From Ruminococcus sp. (lineage in GTDB: Bacteria; Bacillota; Clostridia; Oscillospirales; Ruminococcaceae), in contig JAETQO010000003.1 of assembly GCA_021770655.1 (NCBI GenBank), positions 45,090-109,089 on the forward strand: 64,000 nt of DNA, written 5' to 3'. Below the pieces are notes generated by a model, which saw only the letters and a list, made by a program, of their open reading frames with translations, searched no databases and was not told where the DNA came from. Below are positions 52,599 to 60,255 of this stretch, piece by piece; position 1 is the stretch's first letter; each line of letters starts with the position of its first letter. The position numbers and the translations under genes were made by a program.

Positions 52599-53528
52599 TC
52601 ATTCTGTTAGAACAGGCAAATCAAAATCCAATCTGCCAAATTTCCTCAGTATGTCCAAGTCACGTATAATAAAATTACTGCCCCAATAATAGTTCCCAAT
52701 CGTCTGTTCGGCTACACACCACTGCTTGCCATCCGGATGGGGATTGTTTTGTTCATATGCTTCAAGTTCCTCGGCAGAAGGAAGCTGAATCTCGTGTGTG
52801 CAGAGAAGTGAGTCAATAATTGTGTCCAGATTCATATTCACAGTACGTTTGCATTCCGAATAAAAACTGCTTTCCGGCGAATTGACAAAATACACCGGAA
52901 GCGGCAGCCAAGAAGGATATGTTTCAGGGTCAAAAGCTTTAATATTCAATGCTGCCGGATTGTAATCGGGATAACCATGGAGAAGAACCTGCCCGCATTG
53001 TCCATACCGTTCTTTCAAAGCTTCAGCCTTACAATAGAGGTTGCTGTCTTTGTCTGCGTATTTGAGAATGAAGTCCGCAAGTCGCTTAGTAACTCCGATA
53101 TCGGCTTCTTCTGCTTTTCCAGGATCGAAATGAAACCATGGCATATGTGCGAAGTCATTATTACTGGGGATTCCCTGCATTCCCACCCAGCCGTCATCCA
53201 ACAAATATGCCCCTGAGTTCAAATATTTGACGATATCCGAAATGATTTTGCTCTTTATGTTGCTTTCGTAATCACCTGTCGTATCCAAATAATCCAGTGC
53301 AATGCATGCTGTATATGGAGAGGAGTTGGGGTTCCAGTTGTTGCACTCAATGTTGTGTCCAAAACCTCCGTCTTCATTTTGGTAGCTGGACAGAACCAAC
53401 AGAAAATCGTCACAGCTGCCATTTTCAAAAAGAAATTTCCATTTTGTATAGTCAAGGGGTCTCGCACTGCGATGAACCAGCTTTCTTAATCTCAAAAATT
53501 CATCAAGGGATATTTTTTTCAATGTCAT
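52599..53528 (-). CDS. Unidentified protein with prenyltransferase/cyclase-like QxxDGGFG repeat
   Basis: 309 aa from the ATG at 53528 (GAGGTT upstream); the ORF-track start at 53597 lacks an RBS. Contains LSSYQNEDGGFGHNIECNNWNPNSSPYTACIALDYL, resembling the QW-type repeat of terpene-cyclase/prenyltransferase alpha-alpha barrels. Repeats of Trp-rich GW-G and NYYWG follow. No Asp-rich catalytic motif (DxDD) is obvious, so it is probably a helical-barrel protein of unknown function. Cytoplasmic, monocistronic. Confidence 0.6.
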   Translation of the reverse strand: MTLKKISLDEFLRLRKLVHRSARPLDYTKWKFLFENGSCDDFLLVLSSYQNEDGGFGHNIECNNWNPNSSPYTACIALDYLDTTGDYESNIKSKIISDIVKYLNSGAYLLDDGWVGMQGIPSNNDFAHMPWFHFDPGKAEEADIGVTKRLADFILKYADKDSNLYCKAEALKERYGQCGQVLLHGYPDYNPAALNIKAFDPETYPSWLPLPVYFVNSPESSFYSECKRTVNMNLDTIIDSLLCTHEIQLPSAEELEAYEQNNPHPDGKQWCVAEQTIGNYYWGSNFIIRDLDILRKFGRLDFDLPVLTE

Positions 53529-53763
53529 AACCTCAACTTTCTTTTCGCTTTTCGATTTTGTGTTCCTCAACATACATGGAATCAAATGTTGGAACAATAC
53601 ACTTGTGCTTTTTGTAACAATGTGACTAAAAAATTTTTTGCATTAAAGAATCAAACAAAAATTTAAACGACAATCTTCTGTCGAAAATTGTCGTTTTTTG
53701 AAAGAGAACTATAATTTTGATACAATGCACCCCCTTTGGAAGTTAGGGGGTGCAGAATTACTT

Positions 53764-53788
53764 AGGGGGTGCAAAGCAAACGGTGCAG
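53764..53788. repeat. 25 bp direct repeat, copy A
   Basis: AGGGGGTGCAAAGCAAACGG, then TGCAG. The same 25 bp with one change is at 55185-55209. A partial copy (TTAGGGGGTGCA) lies just upstream at 53743. The pair flanks the nitroreductase-MarR genes. Confidence 0.8.
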
Positions 53789-53878
53789 GTCAACTCCCTG
53801 GAGGCTGAACAAAATTATTTGCTTTTAGCTTGATAATCTAAAAGCCACTTATCAAAACAACTGCGAACAATATTGCTC

Positions 53879-54544
53879 CTAAACCCACTCAAAGTTTTCT
53901 TTTCCTGCACCGACTTCAAAGTGATATTTCCCGATACCCAGGTCGATTCCGGAAAAATGGCCTTCGCCTGCGGTGAGAGTTACTTTATTGCCGTCACCAG
54001 TTACCATATACGGCTGCTTATTCAGTGCTGTCGGAGCGCAGAGCAACGCTTCTACACCGTCCTTGAACCACTGGGGTTCATTGCCGTTATAGCGGCTGAT
54101 TTCAGCAGCGGTTTTGGATTTGTGGGGAACACCCTGTGTTTGACCGTAGCCGATAGCAATAACGCCATTTACCCGAACATCGGCATTTTGAAGCTGCTTT
54201 CGTGCAGCTTTGCTGTTGAACATACCACCGCACCACCATGTGTTCAACCCCAGTGTTTGTGCATAGAGGATTAAATCTGCACCACAATAGCCCAGCTTCT
54301 CGTCCAGAGTTGCTTGGTCTTTTCCTGCGAGGATGATGTAATTATATACACTTCTGGTCAGCAGGAGCTTTGCCAATCCTCCGATGCCGTCAGCATTGCC
54401 CGTGACCAATTTCATACTTATATCGTATTCGGTGTTACTCTTTTCAATTCGTTCATTGAGTTGCTTAACCGTTTCTGCTGAAATCGTCTTATCAATGTAC
54501 TTGCGAACCATGTGTCTTTGCATGACTGCTTCTTTGATTGTCAT
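53879..54544 (-). CDS. Nitroreductase-family oxidoreductase
   Basis: 221 aa, FMN-dependent fold: MQRHMVRKYIDKTI start, LILYAQTLGLNTWWCGG and NGVIAIGYGQTQG. Likely reduces nitro/quinone compounds or acts as an FMN oxidoreductase. It is co-transcribed with the MarR gene (4 bp ATGA overlap), which probably senses its substrate. Confidence 0.88.
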   Translation of the reverse strand: MTIKEAVMQRHMVRKYIDKTISAETVKQLNERIEKSNTEYDISMKLVTGNADGIGGLAKLLLTRSVYNYIILAGKDQATLDEKLGYCGADLILYAQTLGLNTWWCGGMFNSKAARKQLQNADVRVNGVIAIGYGQTQGVPHKSKTAAEISRYNGNEPQWFKDGVEALLCAPTALNKQPYMVTGDGNKVTLTAGEGHFSGIDLGIGKYHFEVGAGKENFEWV

Positions 54545-55005
54545 AGTGACCTCCTGTTTTCAGAAGATGCTTTCAGAGCATCATTCATTTTTTCAATTAT
54601 TGCCGTAAATTGCAACGCATCCGATTCTCCCATATAGGAGATGATCTCGGCAATGCGTTGATCTACTTCTACACTTTTTTCCTTTAATGCGATACGCCCG
54701 GTTGAAGTCAGGGACAAAATCAGGTTTCTCCTGTTCTGCGGATCTACTTCCCGATTGATAAGGCCACGCCTTTCTAAAGAGGAAAGCATCTGAGAAACTG
54801 CCGCTTTGCTGATGGCGAGAAATTCTCGAATACCAGTCAGGTCGGCATTCCCACTTTTTGCTTCCGATGCTTTTTTCATAAGAACATATTCTTGCATACT
54901 CAATGTCGGACGATCTGACTTGCCGCTGTTTCCAAACTCTGCCCCAAGAAGACTTTTCAGCATGAAAAGAGAATGAAGAAAATCGAATGCTGACACGGTA
55001 TCCAT
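54541..55005 (-). CDS. MarR-family transcriptional regulator
   Basis: 154 aa with the MarR winged helix: LTGIREFLAISKAAVSQMLSSLERRGLINREVDPQNRRN, with basic wing RRNLILSLTSTG. First gene of the two-gene operon; likely autorepressor. Confidence 0.9.
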   Translation of the reverse strand: MDTVSAFDFLHSLFMLKSLLGAEFGNSGKSDRPTLSMQEYVLMKKASEAKSGNADLTGIREFLAISKAAVSQMLSSLERRGLINREVDPQNRRNLILSLTSTGRIALKEKSVEVDQRIAEIISYMGESDALQFTAIIEKMNDALKASSENRRSL

Positions 55006-55184
55006 ATTGCGCCTCCAATCGTTTATGTATTTACCGTTAAGATATTAACAGTATAACATAGAAAAACGCAAAATGCAATAGGATTACAGCGTTAAATCTC
55101 AGTTTCCTCTCAACATGATGATTGTCTTTGCAGCGAAGTCCTCCATGCAAAAAACGCTAAACCTAAAGGGATACATTTTGGGTA

Positions 55185-55234
55185 AGGGGGTGCAAAGCAA
55201 ATGGTGCAGTTCATATCGCAAACTGCACCATTTT
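55185..55234. repeat. 25 bp direct repeat, copy B, plus terminator hairpin
   Basis: AGGGGGTGCAAAGCAAATGG then TGCAG (55185-55209). The end of this repeat is the left arm of ATGGTGCAGTT/AACTGCACCAT, followed on the plus strand by TTTTTC (to 55234). It abuts the recombinase fragment and is a plausible element end. Confidence 0.75.
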
Positions 55235-55258
55235 TCATAACGATTCTTTGATTGTGTC

Positions 55259-55521
55259 TTAAGCGGTTATCTCTGCACCGTTCTTAAAATTAAAAACCAG
55301 TCGTCCGTCCTCGTGGGCTGTGACTGTGTCAATAACCGTCAGCCAGAGCCGATCATCAAATTCGGTGAGCGGTTCGTCCTGCTCCGAAAGACTGAACATA
55401 AAAGCTCCGATACTGTCCGCTTTTGCTTCCCGCTCCTTTTTTGCCTTATCCAACCCTTCAAGGCGGTCGGCTGCCCGATTGTAGCGTTCCACCAGGGATT
55501 CATGCGGTCGTTTCAATGATC
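55259..55521 (-). pseudogene. C-terminal fragment of a serine site-specific recombinase
   Basis: About 87 codons match the tail of large resolvase-type recombinases: MRSLKRPHESLVERYNRAADRL then DEPLTEFDDRLWLTVIDTVTAH. The catalytic N-terminal and zinc-ribbon domains are missing. The fragment is joined directly to the phage metK-like fragment at about 55515-55525, so it is a deletion relic. Confidence 0.8.
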
Positions 55522-55661
55522 GCATGGCACACGCCATGTCCAATCAATACCTCGACTGCAATTTTGGGATCTGCTTCGGCGGCATATGCTAAATCTACAA
55601 TCGCACCTGCGATACGGTCTGCCACCTTGTCCGGGTGTGAGGGATTTACTTTTTCAATCAT
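55500..55661 (-). pseudogene. N-terminal fragment of a phage S-adenosylmethionine synthetase
   Basis: 53 codons starting MIEKVNPSHPDKVADRIAGA, RBS AAAGGA. This matches the MetK N-terminus (HPDK motif) found in Clostridia phages. It runs to GHGVCHAIIETTA, then stops where the recombinase frame takes over. About 85% of MetK is missing. A short overlap of the two readings suggests joining through microhomology. Confidence 0.75.
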
Positions 55662-55665
55662 GCTG

Positions 55666-56214
55666 TTATCCTTTCCGCGCCGTCAGAAGGCGCTCCATCA
55701 AATCGTCCTGCGGGTTTGCTCCACTGTACTCGGTGGAGCAGTTCTCCTTGACGATTTGGTATATCTCGTTCCACAGGCGGTTTGCCTGATTCATGTAATT
55801 GATGCCGATGTTGATGAAGGGTGACGGGATCGGCTTGCCCGTTGTCGGGTGCTTGGAGAGATAGCCGAGCGTACTGGTCATCTCCTCGCACTGAATCCAT
55901 CGGGCGGCGCACATGGCGTACCGCTCCAAAAGCTGTGGAGAAACCACAGCGGTACAGCCGATGGTTTTCAGCCAGTTCCAGGTTTCCTCGTAGATTTCCT
56001 TTGCCTGAAGCTGACCACCGTCACGCTGGGTGGCAGAGAGAAAATCATGGGGCTTCGGCATATCCACACCGTTTACATCGGGGATATCCAGCACCTTCAA
56101 TGTTCTGCCGCCGGGGTTTCCACTTTCCACCTTGTCGGTGAGGGCTTTCTTTTTGCGACCTGCGCCCGGTCTGGCGCCGCCTTGTCCGCCCAGATTATTT
56201 GATTTTGTCGGCAC
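55666..56214 (-). CDS. Phage terminase small subunit (P27 family)
   Basis: 182 aa. Basic Gly-rich start GGQGGARPGAGRKKK, then YEETWNWLKTIGCTAVVSPQLLERYAMCAARWIQCEE typical of P27 small terminases, which recognise pac/cos DNA for packaging. GTG start. The large terminase and all structural genes are absent downstream, so packaging cannot work from this remnant. Confidence 0.9.
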   Translation of the reverse strand: MPTKSNNLGGQGGARPGAGRKKKALTDKVESGNPGGRTLKVLDIPDVNGVDMPKPHDFLSATQRDGGQLQAKEIYEETWNWLKTIGCTAVVSPQLLERYAMCAARWIQCEEMTSTLGYLSKHPTTGKPIPSPFINIGINYMNQANRLWNEIYQIVKENCSTEYSGANPQDDLMERLLTARKG

Positions 56215-56344
56215 ACTTTCACCGCCTTTCAGAGTAAGATTTGGGGTTGGGTTTAATTACCCTTTTGATTTCGCCCTTTTTGCACACGAAGCCCCGGGCC
56301 GCTGCACGGGATAAAAGGTCCCGGAGATTTGAACCGCCCCTGGG

Positions 56345-56719
56345 TCAGTCGTCAAAGCTGTGAGGCAACCTTGTTCCTAAAGCACCGTGTGCCTTCATGT
56401 GGCAGGAGCGGCAGAGGGAGATGAGATTGTTTCTGTCGTGTGTGCCGCCGTCAGCCAGCGGCAACTTGTGATGCACCTCTTCGGCTGGCTTGTAGATGCC
56501 ATGATTCAAGCATTCCTCACATAAAGGATGCTCACGGATATGGCGGTCACGAATCCGCTTCCAGGCTCTGCCGTACCGTTTCTTGGTTTCCGGGTCACGG
56601 CGGTAGTGGTTGTACTCGTAGTTAGCTGTCTTTTTGTGTGCCGAGCAGTAAAGCTCACCGTCATCAGCAAGGTTCGGACAGCCGGTCATACGGCACGGTC
56701 GTTTTGGTCTTGTAGGCAT
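56345..56719 (-). CDS. Phage HNH endonuclease
   Basis: 124 aa from the ATG at 56719 (GGAGGTG upstream). Zinc-ribbon-like Cys at the N-terminus, then HNH: EEVHHKLPLADGGTHDRNNLISLCRSCHMKAHG. HNH genes next to terminase take part in genome cleavage during packaging. Confidence 0.93.
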   Translation of the reverse strand: MPTRPKRPCRMTGCPNLADDGELYCSAHKKTANYEYNHYRRDPETKKRYGRAWKRIRDRHIREHPLCEECLNHGIYKPAEEVHHKLPLADGGTHDRNNLISLCRSCHMKAHGALGTRLPHSFDD

Positions 56720-56836
56720 AAGTTCACCTCCTTCGGGGCATAAGAAAAGCCCCACAGGATTGCTCCCATGAGACTCTCGGTATTCATTTTCGCTATTGTA
56801 ATGATACCATAGACCGCTTGTGTTTTATAATGGCTT

Positions 56837-57259
56837 TTAGTGGCGTGTTGCGGAATCCGGCACACGAATTTCATCAAGCGCCCGTTTATGTATCCGATAA
56901 AGCCATCGTAAATCATAGCCCATATCCACGGCAATCTTCTCCCAGGTGAGAAAGCACAGATACCGCTTTTCCAAAAGTGTCTGATACTCCGGGTTTTCAA
57001 TTGCCTTAATAACGGTCACGATTTCACGCTTCAGATCCACCAGACGGTCAATGTCACGATTGATCTCATTTTGCAGATCAATGATTTTTCCAACGGCATC
57101 CGCCATAGTGGAACTCGCACGGTTCGGATTTCTCGGCATTCCCGTCAGCGTGGATGTACATTTGGTTGCCAGATCGTTCAGCGATGCGACCTGTTCAATC
57201 TTGCTGTTGATACGTTGGTCCAGGCGGTAAGCCTGACTGAGATATTCCTTTGCTGTCAT
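56837..57259 (-). CDS. DUF1492/ArpU-like late regulator
   Basis: 140 aa. C-terminal HTH of sigma-factor type: EYQTLLEKRYLCFLTWEKIAVDMGYDLRWLYRIHKRALDEI; helical N-terminus. Such proteins control late phage gene transcription. Overlaps the helicase stop by 4 bp. Confidence 0.85.
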   Translation of the reverse strand: MTAKEYLSQAYRLDQRINSKIEQVASLNDLATKCTSTLTGMPRNPNRASSTMADAVGKIIDLQNEINRDIDRLVDLKREIVTVIKAIENPEYQTLLEKRYLCFLTWEKIAVDMGYDLRWLYRIHKRALDEIRVPDSATRH

Positions 57260-58626
57260 GTATGCACCTCCAGGTTTGCTTTGACCGCATCAATCAGTGC
57301 AGTCTGTGTTTTATCTTTTTTGAGAAGAGCGAACATGATCCGCTCATCAATGGTGTCCTTTGCGATGATGTGGTGGATGACGACCGTATCGGATTTTTGC
57401 CCCTGCCGCCACAGCCTGCCGTTGGTCTGCTGGTAAAGTTCCAGGCTCCAAGTAAGTCCAAACCAAATCAGCGTGGAACCTCCAGCCTGCAAATTCAAGC
57501 CGTGTCCGGCAGATGCGGGATGGATGAGCGCCACGGGCAGTTCACCGTTGTTCCATATGCGGATGCTGTCGGAACTGTCAAGAAAACGAAACGGAATGTG
57601 GAGTTTATGAAGCCGTTCGCTTATCCGTTCAAGGTCATGCTTGAACCAGTACGCCACAAGCACGGGCTTTCCATTAGCACCTTCAATCAAATCTTCCAGC
57701 ATATCCAGCTTGCGGTCGTGTATCTGAAACACACGCTTATCCTCTCCATAGACAGCGCCGTTTGCCATCTGCGACAGCTTATTTGCAAGAGCGGCGGCGT
57801 TTCCGGCGTCGATTTCTTCGCCTTTCAGCGAAATAACCAGATCTTTTCTCATGGCGTCATAGGCTTTCCGCTCTTTTGGGGACAGCGTCACAATAGCGTC
57901 ATTGTGAAAGCATTCCGGCATCTTCAAATGATCTGCGGCTTTCATGGAAATGGTGATGTCGGAGATAGCGGCGTAGATTTTCTCCTCCGCACCCGGCAGC
58001 GGCTTATATGAAAACACTACCTGTCCATTACGCTTGTCCTGCTGAAAGTAGGCGTTGCGGTAGTGGGTGATGAATCTGCCCAGCCTTTTGCCCAGGTCAA
58101 GGATTCGGAATTCTGCCCACAGATCCATCAGACCGTTGGAAGAGGGAGTGCCGGTCAAGCCTACAATGCGTTTGATAAAGGGGCGAACCTTCAAAAGACT
58201 TCTGAACCGTTTTGCCTGATAGCTTTTGAAGGAGGACAGCTCATCGATAACCACCATATCGTAGTCGAAGGTCAAGCCGCTTTCCTCAATCAGCCACTGG
58301 ACATTCTCTCTGTTGATGATATACACGCTGGCTCTTTGCATAAGGGCGGCTTTTCGCTCCGCTTCGCTGCCGACTGCTACCGAGTAGGACAGTCCATTCA
58401 GATGATCCCACTTTTTGATTTCAGCAGGCCATGTGTCTCTGGCAACTCGCAGCGGTGCGATCACCAGTACCTTGCGGACAAGGAAGCTGTCCAGGCAAAG
58501 GTCAAAGATGGCGGTCAGTGTGATAACGCTTTTTCCAAGACCAAGGTCAATAAACACGGCAGAGACAGGATGTTCCAAGATGAAATCCGTGGCGTATTCC
58601 TGGTATTTATGAGGACTGTATTTCAT
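57256..58626 (-). CDS. Phage SNF2-type DEAD/DEAH helicase
   Basis: 456 aa from the ATG at 58626 (GGAGGG upstream). Walker A-like DLGLGKSVITLTA, box II VIDELSSFKS (DELS), box III GLTGTPSSNG and C-terminal TNGRLWRQGQKSDTV (Arg fingers). Probably helps phage replication or recombination together with the VRR nuclease upstream, which overlaps its start. Confidence 0.92.
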   Translation of the reverse strand: MKYSPHKYQEYATDFILEHPVSAVFIDLGLGKSVITLTAIFDLCLDSFLVRKVLVIAPLRVARDTWPAEIKKWDHLNGLSYSVAVGSEAERKAALMQRASVYIINRENVQWLIEESGLTFDYDMVVIDELSSFKSYQAKRFRSLLKVRPFIKRIVGLTGTPSSNGLMDLWAEFRILDLGKRLGRFITHYRNAYFQQDKRNGQVVFSYKPLPGAEEKIYAAISDITISMKAADHLKMPECFHNDAIVTLSPKERKAYDAMRKDLVISLKGEEIDAGNAAALANKLSQMANGAVYGEDKRVFQIHDRKLDMLEDLIEGANGKPVLVAYWFKHDLERISERLHKLHIPFRFLDSSDSIRIWNNGELPVALIHPASAGHGLNLQAGGSTLIWFGLTWSLELYQQTNGRLWRQGQKSDTVVIHHIIAKDTIDERIMFALLKKDKTQTALIDAVKANLEVHT

Positions 58627-58888
58627 CAAGTATCCCTCCAATCTGCTCCGGTCTGTCAATGCAGTACACTGAAAAGCCGAGTGCTTCTAACTGCCTTTTT
58701 CGCCTTACTTGCAGAGGACGGAGCGTTTTGCCCTCTGCTTTCAGTTCGATAAAGGCGATTCTGCCTTTCGGCAGGAGTATTAGACGATCCGGTACTCCAT
58801 CAAAGCCGGGGCTTATAAATTTCGGTGCAAGACCGCCAAGTGCTTTGACGGCTTTCACCAGCTTGTTTTCAACTGTTTTTTCTCTCAT
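58607..58888 (-). CDS. VRR-NUC domain nuclease
   Basis: 93 aa from the ATG at 58888 (AAGGAG upstream). Catalytic pattern PGFDGVPDRLILLPKGRIAFIELKAEGK is the PD-(D/E)xK core of VRR-NUC enzymes. Stand-alone phage versions act as resolvase-type nucleases, usually next to the SNF2 helicase, as here. Confidence 0.93.
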   Translation of the reverse strand: MREKTVENKLVKAVKALGGLAPKFISPGFDGVPDRLILLPKGRIAFIELKAEGKTLRPLQVRRKRQLEALGFSVYCIDRPEQIGGILDEIQSS

Positions 58889-59128
58889 GTAGAACTCCTT
58901 TGTTGCCGATTGCTGTTGCCGATGAAGCGTCAACCTTTTCTCGCGTATGCGTATATGCGCTGCCGATTTCTATTCTTTTTCTTTACTCACAACCTTTAAG
59001 TAAGCAATCGGCAACAAAGGCAACATACTGCGAAACCACCCTACCGGGCGGGGCTTGGGTTGTTAACGGTCAAGTTACAGACCTCTCCAACGGCAACCAC
59101 CGGCAACGGTTATTTTGTTACGGCGGCG
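58889..59128. other. Gap with GGCAAC repeats
   Basis: 240 bp without a gene between the nuclease and the truncated primase. GGCAAC or its complement GTTGCC occurs at least seven times between 58900 and 59140. It could be leftover phage replication-origin sequence or the remains of the deleted primase-helicase. Confidence 0.5.
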
Positions 59129-59824
59129 TTACCATCGGCAACACGGATATACTACACCCGGTTTCGTCAGCGGATCGGTCTGTTGTGCAATGCTGCGGCG
59201 TACCGCTTCGGACTGACGGGAGGATACGGGCCAGGTGGATGCATCCCGCCAATCCTGATAGCGGTTCAGATATTGATCGGGATCAAGGTCTTCACCGTCC
59301 TTGGTATGATAGAAAAACTTGCCGTTTGCAGAGGTGGAAGGCCAGTACATCAGGCGGCAGGCTTCATAGGTGGTATCGTCAAACAGGTCGATGCCGATGT
59401 CCTTTGCCACCATTCGGGCGACTGCCGGGTATTCGTCCTCGGTAACCTCACGGGAAAGCGGGATAATCATGCGAAGCCGCGGGTACTCCGGCGTGTGTTT
59501 ATGGGTGGAATAGACGCAGCACTTGAAATCGTGGAGCATCAGAACTTCCTCCCAAATGCCCGGTGTGCCATAGTCCATATCCAGCGTCAGCATGGAACGG
59601 CACAGTACCATGCCGTTTTTGCGCCTGCCTTCCCGAAGGTGACCGCCTACAAAACCGCCCACATCCTTGATGGAATCCTGCATTCCTTTTTTCAGCTTGC
59701 GGTATTCCTCCACGGTTTCGGTGGTACGCTGGGTAGTGCTGACTTTGGTGCAGAACTCTTCCCAGGAGATTTCACGGTTTTTCCACTTCTTATCCATGCG
59801 ACTGTTGCCGACTGCTATTTTCAT
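59129..59824 (-). pseudogene. N-terminal part of a VapE-family primase-helicase
   Basis: 231 aa from the ATG at 59824 (AGGAGG upstream). Contains SMLTLDMDYGTPGIWEEVLML and STHKHTPEYPRLRMIIPLSREV of the primase-polymerase-like part of virulence-associated E proteins, which in these phages continue into a helicase of over 700 aa. Homology stops at DPLTKPGVV, followed by a few unrelated residues and a stop. The helicase half is lost. Overlaps the DUF4406 stop. Confidence 0.8.
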
Positions 59825-60246
59825 TCTCTGACCTCCTTGCAATCCGCAGTGAAGTAGCGGATCAGTTGTCTTTTGCGCTTTGCTTTTTCAATTTCAATGC
59901 TCATACCTTGGGAGATGGTTTCTCCGAACACCCACAGTTCAGCGCACTTGGAGAGCAGCGCTATATCCATGAACAGTGCAAGACTGCGTTCTTTCTCATT
60001 TTCATCCGACATAAACTGCGGAAAAAACAGATGCGGCGCAATAGGAATGTATCCGCTGTCAACAGCGAAGCGGCAGTAACGACGGGCATTTTCCTGGTTC
60101 TGCTCCACATTGCCGGACAAGGGAGAGCAAATATATATAATCGGGCGAAAGGCATAAAGAACCTTTGCTTCCTTTTCTATCGTGGTGAGGGCTTCATAGG
60201 CTGTGGGGTCTTGATAGCCTTCAGAATTGAATTTATTGATATGCAC
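59821..60246 (-). CDS. DUF4406/nucleoside deoxyribosyltransferase-like phage protein
   Basis: 141 aa. IYICSPLSGNVEQNQENARRYCRFAVDSGYIPIAPHLFFPQFM is the Rossmann-like start of DUF4406. CAELWVFGETISQGMSIEIEKAKR is its second half. Related to nucleotide 2-deoxyribosyltransferases; possibly nucleotide salvage. GTG start with GAGGTG upstream. Confidence 0.85.
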   Translation of the reverse strand: MHINKFNSEGYQDPTAYEALTTIEKEAKVLYAFRPIIYICSPLSGNVEQNQENARRYCRFAVDSGYIPIAPHLFFPQFMSDENEKERSLALFMDIALLSKCAELWVFGETISQGMSIEIEKAKRKRQLIRYFTADCKEVRE

Positions 60247-60255
60247 ATTTTCACC

